Source: Globodera rostochiensis (taxonomy: Eukaryota; Nematoda; Chromadorea; Rhabditida; Heteroderidae). Taken from it: a stretch of 64,000 bases of DNA. The notes below the pieces were generated by a model. That model searched no databases, had not been told where the DNA came from, and saw nothing but the letters and a program-made list of their open reading frames with translations. The DNA lies in contig JAEVLN010000051.1 of the NCBI GenBank assembly GCA_018350325.1, positions 124,001 through 188,000 of the forward strand, read 5' to 3'. Each line of letters begins with the position of its first letter. Position 1 is the first letter of the stretch. The position numbers were made by a program, and so were the translations under genes. Below are positions 1 through 10,899 of the stretch, one piece after another.

Positions 1-169
1 GGGGCAACGGGTTCGGTTTAAGAGACTACGGTATTGGCATAATGCTTAGGGATAAAATGGGGTAAGGTTGTTGAACTAAATGGCATGATCACAACTAATC
101 AAGAACAAAATTGTTAAAAATTTAGTAACCGGCAAATTTTAAAAAATTTTAGTTTTTTAACTTTTTCAG

Positions 170-961
170 TGACACGGCCTACAAGGTTCAACTTGCGTAA
201 GCTGTTGACGCACGGCATCCGCACTGCCGAGATGTACAATGACGAGAAAATGGTGGTGCGGCCGAAGGCACTGCGCGGCTTTTGGATGCACAACTCGTTC
301 AACTTGGAGACAATGAAGCGGGCCGTCAAAATGTTCACCAATTACACCATTCTGCTCCATTTGGCCAATGAGGAGGTGGGCCAACATGGGATGACCTTTT
401 TGAATAGAACCTCCGATCAGGATTCAAACGATCAAAACTTGAAGTGTCAGATTTGAACTAAACTGCTTGTTTTAGAGAGTGAATCCAAACGAATTTCAAA
501 TGCCATTCATGACAAAATTTGACATCGATGACATGCATTTGCACGCATCCAGACTGCTCAAAAAATTAAATAAATCCGTAAAATTTTAAATTTATTATAT
601 AAACCTAAGATGATTACTTTTTTATCAATAAAATAAATCTAAAAAAATATAAATATGAATAATATATTTACTATAATTATTCCAGTCCCGCGCCTTTAAA
701 CTGCCCACTGCGCAGCCATTTTACGCGGCACTCGTCGCGTGCCACAGTCAAATATTTGCCTACTTCAAAAGCACGGATATGAACAAGTCGCGCTGCCTCT
801 CCTACAGTCTGTGCGTTTTGCCAACATTGCCGGAGGCAATTTGTGCCGTCAGCCGAAGCGTTTTTGGCACGGTGGTCACTAAAGGGGCCAAAGCGGTGCT
901 GCATGTCAGGGAACGGTCAGAGTTTACCCAGGACAAATGCTCGGATGAGGGCGGCTTATGA
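170..961 (+). CDS. GT92-like (DUF23) glycosyltransferase, C-terminal exons only
   Basis: Three exons join in phase: about 170-375, 476-577 and 686-961 (TGA at 959-961), with acceptors ending ttcag, tttag and ccag. The 5' part of the gene is outside the window or upstream of an acceptor at 168-169. The first exon carries a KMVVRPKALRGFWMHNSF stretch and then ILLHLANEE. This resembles the IVRP..V...(W/M)xH and llHYR motifs of nematode GT92 proteins, which transfer sugars in the Golgi. The last exon has five Cys within about 90 residues and no recognised motif. The family call rests on motif memory and is moderate. The joined frame is well supported by phase 0 at both introns. Confidence 0.45.
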
Positions 962-1184
962 GATAAATTTGAGCACATTTTCAATTTTGTAAAATTTGAA
1001 TTTGTTGTCAAAATTCTATTTAAAAAAAATGTTTTCGTTATTAAACAATTACCTAACCGTATTACTTGATTGTTAAATAACTTTTTGACACAAATAAATA
1101 AAATAGTGCTTTGATAAACAAAATAACGAAATTCGTTTAATTAAAATCATTTATTTCCTTAGCTTTATTAATATTTTAATCATT
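962..1184. other. AT-rich 3' flank of the GT92-like gene
   Basis: No gene is visible. The segment from about 1030 is homologous, in reverse, to 11700-11810 and more weakly to sequence beyond 9102. It therefore belongs to the unit copied around this locus. Confidence 0.5.
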
Positions 1185-1617
1185 TTAAAAAAAATCGAAT
1201 TCCAAATAATTTTGATCAATTGGGTTTATATGAATTTTGCATTGAATGACTCCGCGCACCGCCAAAAAAAACAATAAATGTCTCCCAAAGTTGCGCACAT
1301 TTTTGTGTCACTCTTTTGGCCGACGGACGATTCTCCGCCACTTTTTTTGGTGCACATTTTACAATTTTTGGGTTCCACCGTTGCGGCCTTTTGCCAAACA
1401 AAAAAATGAAAATGCAATTAATTTCCATTTTTTGGCCATTTGTCCTCCGCCCAAAATTTTTCGTTTTTTTGGCACTTTCGGGCGTTTTACCCTCCAGGGA
1501 AAGTTTCCATCGGCCGAATTCGTCGCGCTAACGGCCCCCATTCGCCCCAACCGTTCCACTCCCGGCAACAAATGATGACATTGCCCCAGGCAATTGGGCT
1601 CCGGGGCCCGCCGACGG

Positions 1618-1624
1618 TATTTAA
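1618..1624 (+). promoter_or_regulatory. TATA-like box (TATTTAA) of collagen copy A
   Basis: TATTTAA lies about 190 bp upstream of the ATG chosen at 1816. It is followed by a putative 5'UTR with a strong donor at 1684 (GTAAGTAAAA) and an acceptor ending ttcag at 1813, so either a 5'UTR intron of about 130 bp or SL trans-splicing at 1814 is likely. The same box is preserved in the other arm. Confidence 0.45.
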
Positions 1625-1815
1625 GGGACGAACACCGCTTAATGGCCATCAGTGTCCATTTAGCAGACTGAAGCAAAAGTAAAGTAAGTAAAAGTATTTA
1701 AATTTAATATGTCATTTAACTTTGGGGTTTCATCTGTATATACAAGTATTCGGCCGTATTTCCCTGTCAAAAACATTATAAAATGTCAAAATTTGACTCT
1801 TTTACCCCTTCAGAG

Positions 1816-2891
1816 ATGGCCGACTTTGACAAACATGCTGTCCAGCGCGAGGCGGAGTCGCTGCGCACGTTGGCCTTCTTCGGCGTGTGCCTGTCCACCG
1901 TGGCCACAGTGATCGCGGTGATGTCCGTGCCGTTCGCCTACCAGCACTTCCAGCAGATCGGCTCGCAGATGCAGAACGACGTGGACTTCTGCAAATTGCG
2001 TTCCGGAAACATGTGGCGAGAGGTCCGGGTTTTAGAAAATATAAAAATGATCGGGTGGTCAAAATCTCATTTTTTTCCCCAGGTGACCCGCACCCAGGCC
2101 TTCTCCAAAGTTTTGCACGAGGGCCGTCACAAGCGTCAGGCAAGCTCGTGCTGCGGCTGTGGTGTGTCGCCACCGGGGCCGCCCGGCCCCCCTGGCCAAG
2201 CTGGACAGCCTGGTGGTGACGGACAACCGGGAGGAGCTGGACAACCCGGAGCACCAGGTATTTTAAATAATTTAAAATTTATTTTGATTTTTGTATTTTC
2301 AGCCGTTGCGCCACCACGCCCGTACCCCAACGGTGGCGGATGCGTGCCCCAATGTGAGGCTGCTCAGCCTGGACAGCCCGGCCCGCAGGGACCTCCTGGT
2401 CAAAACGGACAGCCCGGTCAACCCGGAGAGTCGGCGCCGCCAGCCGGACGTGGCCCGCCCGGACAACCTGTCAGATTTACGAATTTTTAAATTTTTAAAC
2501 TTCTCGCATTTCCAGGGAGCCCCCGGACCCGACGGACAGCCCGGCGGCCCCGGAGAGTCTGGAAAACCAGGAGCGCCAGGACAGCTTACCCAAGGCCCGC
2601 CGGTGGTCGGACCGCCCGGCCCACAAGGACCGTCTGGCCAGCCCGGGTCTCCCGGAGAGCCTGGACAACCCGGACAGCCTGGCAACCCCGGAGGTCAAGG
2701 ACCCCCTGGCGACAGCGGTGCACCCGGCGGGCCCGGCAACCCAGGAGGCAACGGAGAGCCCGGACACCCCGGAGGGCAGGGAGCCGGCGGACAGTGCGGT
2801 AAGTCAAATTGGAAGCCGTTTTAAAAATTGATTAAAATCTGTCCGACTTTCAGATCACTGCCCACCACCCCGTACCGCGCCAGGCTACTGA
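1816..2891 (+). CDS. Nematode cuticle collagen, copy A
   Basis: Five exons close in frame: 1816-2022, 2083-2257, 2303-2469, 2516-2798, 2854-2891; 289 aa. Layout is that of cuticle collagens. There is an N-terminal leader, a hydrophobic type II signal-anchor (about residues 18-40, [20 protein letters not shown]), a CxxR-like region, a furin/BLI-4-type site RHKR at about 87, a CCGCG cluster, Gly-X-Y blocks interrupted by a CVPQC spacer, and a C-terminal [14 protein letters not shown]. Procollagen trimers are secreted and cross-linked into cuticle. The ATG at 1816 is chosen because an acceptor-like cttcag lies 2 bp before it; an in-frame ATG at 1783 would add 11 residues. An essentially identical gene lies inverted at 6782-7857. 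Confidence 0.95.
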
Positions 2892-3899
2892 TCATGATCC
2901 GAACTCCGCTGAAAACGATGGACGAAGCTGCAGTCTTTTCACCCATCCCAATTCTCCCGATCATTTTGGCATCATTAAAACGCTGATCGAACAATTCATG
3001 ATGTTATTTTTGTATTTAAAGTAACATTCTTGGAATGTTCCACTGCACCAAAAAAATAAATGTGATCGGAGCTTATTGAAAGTTTATTTGTCGCCCGTTT
3101 AAGAGCTTCTTTTTCAACCCACGAAACACGAGAAATGTTGTGGGAATTTCGGCCTGATAACCCCCCATAAAGGACCCTTCAACTTTTAAAGTTGGTCGTG
3201 TGGGGACATTTTCGGAGAGAACTAAAAAATTTCCTATTTAAAAGAAACATTTGTCATTAGCATTTGTGTGTTATCATACTAAAAGCCTTTATTTTAATTT
3301 TGATATTATTCATTGAGTATCTTTTGTTCGGTCTCAATTTGGAAATTGGTTTTAGTGGACTTTCGTTTAATCGTTTTCATTTTGTATTTGGTTTTGGAGA
3401 GTAACGCGTTATTTAAAAGGAACGGAATTGCGGAGTCTTTAATTCCCGGACCACCGACTGTTTTAATTAAAATGGTGATTGCAAGAAACTTGGGTGATAA
3501 TTTGGGTGGTCCGGTCCCGCCTCTCTCCCCTCACTTTTTTTTTTGAAAAAACAAAATTTTAAGACGAGTAAAGTTATTCTGGGGGGTTTTCGAGGTCGTA
3601 GCATCCAAAGCTGACCTTCCGTTTCGACCAATTTCAAATATTGTGCCCGCCAAACTTGAACAATTCGACGCGTTCAGCAAAATCATCGGCTCTAATTAGA
3701 TTTTTCAGTAACACATTAAATTTTTGAATTATTCAATTTAAAAAAATGGGACCTCTAAAATTTTGAATATAAAACTTTAACTTTCCATTTATTTTTATTT
3801 TATCAAAATATTTGTTTGTTTAAGCTGCCCGCTTTTTAGTTTACATTTTGGTGCTAAACCAAGAGAATACTCATAGTGTTTTGTGAAATTCACCACACT

Positions 3900-3972
3900 G
3901 GTCCATTGGTGTAGTGGTTATCACGTCAGTCTTACACACTGAAGGTCCGCGGTTCGAACCCGCGATGGGCCA
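3900..3972 (+). tRNA. tRNA-Val (anticodon UAC)
   Basis: A complete 73-nt cloverleaf. Acceptor GGTCCAT pairs with ATGGGCC with one G-U and discriminator A. The D arm contains the A box (TGGTGTAGTGG). The anticodon stem TCAGT/ACTGA carries loop CTTACAC with anticodon TAC. The T arm has the B box GGTTCGAACC. A Pol III T-run terminator follows at 3976. No intron. The left palindrome arm ends inside this gene; only its first 14 or so bases recur at 5782-5795. Confidence 0.95.
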
Positions 3973-5781
3973 AACTTTTTGTTTTTATTTGAAATTTTTT
4001 ACCGACAAAGAGTTTTTTTAGAGAGAAAAAAAATTAAATGTTTTTTTAATATGTGAGTTTCGAGCCCGCGCAATTCTAATTGGTTACGGGGTGTGGATTT
4101 TTATTTATTCAGCCTGTTCAGAATTTTGAACATTTTCTAAATTTGAGACGCGCCCAGGGACAAAAAAAATTGTAATATAATATAAAGTGATAAGATAAAT
4201 TAGGTATTGTGTAAAAAATTGAAATTTATTAATTAGTAATTAAAATTTTTTTTTCGAAATTCACTTTAAAAAATATTAATTTTAAGCTCCAAAAATTTTC
4301 AATAAATAATTTTACACTCAGGGCTGCCATCTGTCCTTATTTATAAGATTTGTCCTTATTTTCGGGTTCGGGAAAGTTTTTCGAATTTAGTTGAATTGTG
4401 AAGGCTTGGTGTAATTTTTTCCGACTAAAAAGATGTTTTTCTTGCATATTCACCGAACAAGGCTGCAAAAAAATCTTACCAACCAATTTGCGGCAAATTT
4501 TGAATTTCCATTTTTATTTCTGGAACAATTTTTGCCCGATATCCATTCCATCGTAACCGCCGGAGAAAAGAATTTTTAAAAAAAGGTTCAATTTAGGAGT
4601 GTATTTTCGTGGTTTTTAATGCATTTTTTACGAAATTTTCAAAAAAGGCAAATTTTTTGAGAATTCTGCTTTACTTCTGGGGGGGGGGGGGGGGGTCGGC
4701 GGTACCGATAGGCGCCGTCGAGAAAATTTCAAATTTTTGACTCAATTTGTTAGAGATTTGAAGCAAAAATTTTAAAAATGCGGTGATTTTTTCAAGCATT
4801 TTAGGAAAGGAAGGGGACGGGTGGCTCCGATAGGTGCCGCCGGGGAAAAATTAAAGTTTTAGTGAATTCAATTAGGAAAATGTGATTAAATTGCAAAAAA
4901 ACCATAATTTTTATAAGATTTTGTTAGAATCAATAAAAAGTAATATTTATTAAATTAATAAGAATAAAATGGATTTTAAGTAAGTGAATACAACTCACGA
5001 TAAATAAATCACCGGTCAGAATTTAACCACTGAGCCATAGACAACTGAGTACAAATGGTTTGCAAAAGATATGTAATTTCCGAGACTAAAAACCCGAGAC
5101 CGTGAACCGAGACCCAAAAAAACCGAGAAATTTCTCGACTCGAGAACCGAGACCGAGAATCTCGAGCATCCCTAATAATCAGACGGTAATTTACCGGATT
5201 CGATGTGATTAGTGAGTGTCGCTGAGCGTTCAGCAACAGGTGGTCGCCGAATGGCTCGCGGCGACGTCTGCCCCGGGGCGAGTGCGACTTGGCCAACAGG
5301 CGTTCACTGTGCGAGATCAGCGGCACAGTGTCGTCGAGACGGCACAGTAACTTTGTTAACTTTGCAATGAATAAAAATGCGCAAATAACAAAAAAAATTA
5401 CAAAGAAATAATGGAATTTTGCCAAAAGTTGTGCCAAATTTAAAAGTTGCAAAGCACAAATTAAATTGCTAAATTATTTGACTTTAAATGATATTCAGGG
5501 AAAACCCAATTTTCGAATGAATAATTGAGATTTTCGTGTTACTTTAAATGTATCAAGGAATGATTCAAAGAAATTGAAAAAATTTTAAAACGTAAAAAAC
5601 GGTGAATCATTCTTTAAAATATCAGAATACTCTAGAAAATGATTTATTCTTTTGGCATAAAAATGAATATTTTTTATTTTTATACTCACATAAAAATTTT
5701 ACTTTAATTGTAACGATTTTTTATTTAAATTAAATTTTGAACAATTAATTTTGATCTGAAAATAATTTCGACTTTTTTGTT
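3973..5781. other. Spacer between the palindrome arms, with one GC-rich ORF on the minus strand
   Basis: About 1.8 kb, mostly AT-rich, with a 17-base G run at 4679-4695. A minus-strand ORF at 5009-5452 (147 aa) has a hydrophobic N-terminus and, at 5200-5350, a GC-rich core with an Arg-rich stretch (SPRGRRRREPFGDH). That patch differs sharply in composition from its surroundings and could be an exon, but I see no family motif and cannot build a gene. Sequence at 5100-5180 is a CTCGAG/GAGACCG low-complexity patch. Confidence 0.4.
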
Positions 5782-6781
5782 TACACCAATGGACCAGTGT
5801 GGTGAATTTCACAAAACACTATGAGTATTCTCTTTAAAAAGCGGGCAGCTTAAACAAACAAATATTTTGATAAAATAAAAATAAATGGAAAGTTAAAGTT
5901 TTATATTCAAAATTTTAGAGGTCCCATTTTTTTAAATTGAATAATTCAAAAATTTAATGTGTTACTGAAAAATCTAATTAGAGCCGATGATTTTGCTGAA
6001 CGCGTCGAATTGTTCAAGTTTGGCGGGCACAATATTTGAAATTGGTCGAAACGGAAGGTCAGCTTTGGATGCTACGACCTCGAAAACCCCCCAGAATAAC
6101 TTTACTCGTCTTAAAATTTTGTTTTTTCAAAAAAAAAAGTGAGGGGAGAGAGGCGGGACCGGACCACCCAAATTATCACCCAAGTTTCTTGCAATCACCA
6201 TTTTAATTAAAACAGTCGGTGGTCCGGGAATTAAAGACTCCGCAATTCCGTTCCTTTTAAATAACGCGTTACTCTCCAAAACCAAATACAAAATGAAAAC
6301 GATTAAACGAAAGTCCACTAAAACCAATTTCCAAATTGAGACCGAACAAAAGATACTCAATGAATAATATCAAAATTAAAATAAAGGCTTTTAGTATGAT
6401 AACACACAAATGCTAATGACAAATGTTTCTTTTAAATAGGAAATTTTTTAGTTCTCTCCGAAAATGTCCCCACACGACCAACTTTAAAAGTTGAAGGGTC
6501 CTTTATGGGGGGTTATCAGGCCGAAATTCCCACAACATTTCTCGTGTTTCGTGGGTTGAAAAAGAAGCTCTTAAACGGGCGACAAATAAACTTTCAATAA
6601 GCTCCGATCACATTTATTTTTTTGGTGCAGTGGAACATTCCAAGAATGTTACTTTAAATACAAAAATAACATCATGAATTGTTCGATCAGCGTTTTAATG
6701 ATGCCAAAATGATCGGGAGAATTGGGATGGGTGAAAAGACTGCAGCTTCGTCCATCGTTTTCAGCGGAGTTCGGATCATGA

Positions 6782-7857
6782 TCAGTAGCCTGGCGCGGTA
6801 CGGGGTGGTGGGCAGTGATCTGAAAGTCGGACAGATTTTAATCAATTTTTAAAACGGCTTCCAATTTGACTTACCGCACTGTCCGCCGGCTCCCTGCCCT
6901 CCGGGGTGTCCGGGCTCTCCGTTGCCTCCTGGGTTGCCGGGCCCGCCGGGTGCACCGCTGTCGCCAGGGGGTCCTTGACCTCCGGGGTTGCCAGGCTGTC
7001 CGGGTTGTCCAGGCTCTCCGGGAGACCCGGGCTGGCCAGACGGTCCTTGTGGGCCGGGCGGTCCGACCACCGGCGGGCCTTGGGTAAGCTGTCCTGGCGC
7101 TCCTGGTTTTCCAGACTCTCCGGGGCCGCCGGGCTGTCCGTCGGGTCCGGGGGCTCCCTGGAAATGCGAGAAGTTTAAAAATTTAAAAATTCGTAAATCT
7201 GACAGGTTGTCCGGGCGGGCCACGTCCGGCTGGCGGCGCCGACTCTCCGGGTTGACCGGGCTGTCCGTTTTGACCAGGAGGTCCCTGCGGGCCGGGCTGT
7301 CCAGGCTGAGCAGCCTCACATTGGGGCACGCATCCGCCACCGTTGGGGTACGGGCGTGGTGGCGCAACGGCTGAAAATACAAAAATCAAAATAAATTTTA
7401 AATTATTTAAAATACCTGGTGCTCCGGGTTGTCCAGCTCCTCCCGGTTGTCCGTCACCACCAGGCTGTCCAGCTTGGCCAGGGGGGCCGGGCGGCCCCGG
7501 TGGCGACACACCACAGCCGCAGCACGAGCTTGCCTGACGCTTGTGACGGCCCTCGTGCAAAACTTTGGAGAAGGCCTGGGTGCGGGTCACCTGGGGAAAA
7601 AAATGAGATTTTGACCACCCGATCATTTTTATATTTTCTAAAACCCGGACCTCTCGCCACATGTTTCCGGAACGCAATTTGCAGAAGTCCACGTCGTTCT
7701 GCATCTGCGAGCCGATCTGCTGGAAGTGCTGATAGGCGAACGGCACGGACATCACCGCGATCACTGTGGCCACGGTGGACAGGCACACGCCGAAGAAGGC
7801 CAACGTGCGCAGCGACTCCGCCTCGCGCTGGACAGCATGTTTGTCAAAGTCGGCCAT
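6782..7857 (-). CDS. Nematode cuticle collagen, copy B (inverted)
   Basis: Mirror image of the 1816-2891 gene: same five exons, same splice sites, same 289-aa product. Mirror exons are 7857-7651, 7590-7416, 7370-7204, 7157-6875 and 6819-6782. The only CDS difference I find is a silent TAC/TAT Tyr codon near 7734. The TM anchor, RHKR cleavage site, Cys clusters and Gly-X-Y blocks are all intact, so both copies look functional. The promoter (TATTTAA) and 5'UTR intron sites are also duplicated, so both copies are probably expressed, toward each other. Confidence 0.95.
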
Positions 7858-8048
7858 CTCTGAAGGGGTAAAAGAGTCAAATTTTGACATTTTATAATGT
7901 TTTTGACAGGGAAATACGGCCGAATACTTGTATATACAGATGAAACCCCAAAGTTAAATGACATATTAAATTTAAATACTTTTACTTACTTTACTTTTGC
8001 TTCAGTCTGCTAAATGGACACTGATGGCCATTAAGCGGTGTTCGTCCC

Positions 8049-8055
8049 TTAAATA
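8049..8055 (-). promoter_or_regulatory. TATA-like box of collagen copy B
   Basis: Reverse-complement copy of the TATTTAA box of copy A, at the same distance upstream of the copy B start. Confidence 0.4.
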
Positions 8056-8500
8056 CCGTCGGCGGGCCCCGGAGCCCAATTGCCTGGGGCAATGTCATCA
8101 TTTGTTGCCGGGAGTGGAACGGTTGGGGCGAATGGGGGCCGTTAGCGCGACGAATTCGGCCGATGGAAACTTTCCCTGGAGGGTAAAACGCCCGAAAGTG
8201 CCAAAAAAACGAAAAATTTTGGGCGGAGGACAAATGGCCAAAAAATGGAAATTAATTGCATTTTCATTTTTTTGTTTGGCAAAAGGCCGCAACGGTGGAA
8301 CCCAAAAATTGTAAAATGTGCACCAAAAAAAGTGGCGGAGAATCGTCCGTCGGCCAAAAGAGTGACACAAAAATGTGCGCAACTTTGGGAGACATTTATT
8401 GTTTTTTTGGCGGTGCGCGGAGTCATTCAATGCAAAATTCATATAAACCCAATTGATCAAAATTATTTGGAATTCGATTTTTTTTTTAAATCTTAATAAA

Positions 8501-9101
8501 TAGAGAGCGGATTTTCAGGTTTTAACCTCTTTTTTTTGTAGAATAGGGGATCATAAGAGAAGCCCAAAAATAGCATTTATTTTGAAAAATTTTACAATTA
8601 GAGCGTTTAGTCAATATAAATCAATATTTTGGCTTTTTTGAGAATAATCAATATTTCGCCATTTTTCATAATAAATCAATATTTTAAGCATTTTTCTTGA
8701 GAAAAATGCTATTTTTAAGCATTTTTCCGAAAAATTCTTGAGTCAATATTTCAGGCACTTTTCCCCAAAATTTCTTAAGAAAAATGAATAAAAACGAAAA
8801 TTGTACACATAAAAATCCAAAATTTTTTTAAACAAAAATGCACCCCTAAAAAATGACATTTCTTTAACGACCACCCCCAGCGATCGACATTTTATTTATA
8901 TTTTTATAAAATTTTCAAAAACAAATGAAAAATAGTAAATTTCTATTGAGAGAAAAATTAATAATGACCATTTTTGAAGGTTTTTACGCAAAATTTGACT
9001 GAATTAGGTCAGTTTTTGCACATTTTTTAATCAATATTTTGGTACTTTTGGGGATTTTTGGTCAATATTTCGCGTATTTTAGTCAATAAATCCTCTCTCT
9101 A
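8501..9101. mobile_element. hAT-like non-autonomous element (MITE) at the edge of the right palindrome arm
   Basis: A 601-bp element with imperfect terminal inverted repeats (TAGAGAGCGGATTT... and ...AAATCCTCTCTCTA), flanked by a perfect 8-bp target duplication TTAATAAA at 8493-8500 and 9102-9109. The interior is AT-rich, with repeated 'tcaatattt' and 'cacccctaaaaa' phrases and no transposase ORF. Eight-bp duplications are characteristic of hAT transposases. The third copy of this flank (near 11670) has an uninterrupted TTAATAAA, so the empty site is visible. Confidence 0.8.
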
Positions 9102-9109
9102 TTAATAAA

Positions 9110-9825
9110 TCTAATTAAAATTGTCAAAATACAATTTAATTTAATTTTGTCAAAACGTTATTTAGCGAATTGTTATCATTTTCTATTTAAGTTTAAAAGT
9201 AAATGTCAAATTTCGGTTTAAAAATAAAATAGGAAAAACACACCCCAATGATTTAACTTTTATGGGCGTTTAATGAGAAAATTAAAAATTGTATGATTTT
9301 TCATATGTAAATGAAAACAAAATACGTCCTCTCCCCTTCCCGCCCGATCCACTTTTTGAGGAATAAAGAAATGGATGCTGACTGCCGGCAGCGATATTTA
9401 GTGTAAGCATCTGTTTTTCCTATTTGTTGTGATACGCCAATAGTTTCTAAAAATCTATCAAAGTAATTTTACTTTAAAAAAACTGAAAATGTGTCAAACC
9501 AATTGAGGCAGGCAAGGCTTATCGGTCATTTTCTCGGTAAAATTTAATATGCCAAAAAATGTCCGATTAAATGGTGTTGTTGAATTAGTCGAATGCACGG
9601 GCTCAAAATCACCAAATTAAAACATTATTTTATTTATTCTGTCTAAAAAGCCAGGAAAAAGGAGGTAAATTCAAATTGAGAATGGTGAATTTTGGTTTTC
9701 AATCTGTTAACAAACTCCATCAAAAAATTCAAAATTTTCTCGGCGGCGCCTTCGGCACCGCCGATATTTGGCTACTCCTTTGAATACGTATGATTTTAAA
9801 ATTAAAAAAAAAATTCAAATGAAAT
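9110..9825. other. AT-rich region without a recognisable gene
   Basis: To about 9190 it retains faint homology to the flank left of the collagen unit (compare 11740-11810). Beyond that I see only AT-rich sequence and a GGCGGCGCC/GGCACCGCC patch near 9743-9762. Confidence 0.5.
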
Positions 9826-9958
9826 TAATTTTAAATAAATTTACCGCAATAGCACCGCCGTGTTCTCGTTGAGCGCTGCACGGCACAATTCCTCTGTTGG
9901 TTGATTGAACACGGCAGGGCCTTGAGCATCTGATTTTTTCAAAATTCTGTTTAGACCA
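9826..9958 (-). pseudogene. Copied and decayed Dishevelled exon with intron flanks
   Basis: On the minus strand this reproduces the Dishevelled exon at 13747-13828 plus its flanking intron sequence on both sides (shared 'tcagATGCTCAA' acceptor and 'GCGGTAAAT' donor contexts). It carries small indels (an extra TTGA near 9903, one base lost near 9877) that break the frame. A remnant of the preceding Dsh exon (CCCATGTTTGCCG) follows at 9971-9983. It cannot encode the protein. Confidence 0.85.
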
Positions 9959-10304
9959 AGAGGTGTACGCCCATGTTTGCCGTTTATGAGCAAGAAATAA
10001 CGATTTTACGTTCAATAATTATTCTGACTACAGATCCCCCAATGGACGGTCAGTGCCGTGCGTTGTGCATCATCCCGTAACTCATCGGAGAAATCGTAGA
10101 GCTTAGCAGTCTTTTGGCTTTTGTAGAGAAGTTGTGGGCTATTCATCGATCAAATTGATTTTTCTCAGAAAATTTTTCCAAGCCCTCGGATACACTTTGA
10201 CTCACAATGCTTCTTTAGTTTGTTATAGCGCGTTAAACAAAACAAAAAATTTTGTTCTTACCCGCAGCTGAGGGTAACCTAACCCTTACCCCGTTCTTTG
10301 CATA

Positions 10305-10899
10305 CGGGCCCAGGTGGGATGGGGCCCAACAGTCCACGGGGACGGGCATATTATGGTCAAGCTGGACGGATGGATTGAGTCCGAGCCGTTGGCCAATTTC
10401 TCAAAATTCATTTCCACAATTTTTTTTTAAAAATTTCCGGACAATCTTAATTCATTGAATTTGCCACACACCTCCGTAGAATAGTCGACGCCTGTGAGGG
10501 TAAAAGCGTTTGGTTAAGCGGAAATGCCAACGTGGAAGGAAGCATTGTGAAAGAGGAGGGCATCGTGTGAATAAAATTGCGCACCGTCGAGTCGGAGAGT
10601 AAAAAGAGCCGCCAAACTGCAGCTGATCGGCATTGCCTAAAAGTGACGCCTCAGGGAACACAGGACGGAGCAGTTTCGCCCCATGGCACGACAGAAGAAA
10701 AAGGTAGCTCATTAAATGTTTTTGAAGGACAAACTCCAACACACAACAACAGCCTGTTTCCGTAGGCACAGTCCAACCAATCGTCACGACAATTTTCCAA
10801 ACAGAACAACAACTACAATGACAGTTCCACTACCGTAACCCAGGACGCGAAGGTCAAGAAGAAATTGGACGACGCAAGCATTGAACAACGTCGAAAATA
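10305..10899 (+). CDS. Unrecognised 3' gene fragment
   Basis: Two exons are convincing. An ORF ending at a donor (about 10588-10711, ending ...GTTEEK, GT at 10712) joins in phase 0 to 10766-10899 after a 'tttccgtag' acceptor. The product is hydrophilic and ends KVKKKLDDASIEQRRK. An upstream segment at 10315-10420 (HGDGHIMVKLDGWIE region) also looks coding, but I cannot splice it cleanly. No domain is recognised. The terminal 47 bp at the stop codon are copied at 11421-11467. It may be a truncated gene or pseudogene. Confidence 0.35.

Larger units (their letters stand above)
1185..3911. repeat. Left arm of a large inverted duplication (palindrome)
   Basis: This arm matches the reverse complement of 5782-8492 almost base for base: position x on the left pairs with 9673-x on the right through most of the arm. 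It contains the collagen promoter, the whole collagen gene, about 1 kb of downstream sequence and the first 14 or so bases of the tRNA-Val gene. Differences I can see are one silent C/T change in the collagen CDS (near 1939), a one-base A-run difference near 1264-1271, and about 22 extra bases near 3840-3860 on this arm. Confidence 0.95.
5782..8492. repeat. Right arm of the inverted duplication
   Basis: Reverse complement of 1185-3911. The inner end is at the 14th base or so of the partner tRNA (5782-5795 reads as the reverse complement of GGTCCATTGGTGTA). The outer end is interrupted by a MITE at 8501; weaker homology to the left flank resumes after it, to about 9190. The roughly 22-bp segment at left 3840-3860 is missing here, near 5832. 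Confidence 0.95.

Noticed and set aside
2299..2685. Antisense Gly/Pro ORFs over the collagen exons (and mirror copies at 6988-7374)
   Set aside because: Shadows of the Gly-X-Y coding repeats on the opposite strand; they cross introns of the real gene.
3313..3546. 77-aa ORF duplicated in both palindrome arms
   Set aside because: It is conserved only because the arms are identical; the related repeat in the Dishevelled intron does not keep the frame.
10452..10787. 111-aa minus-strand ORF
   Set aside because: Opposite strand of the better supported plus-strand exons at 10588-10899; no motif.
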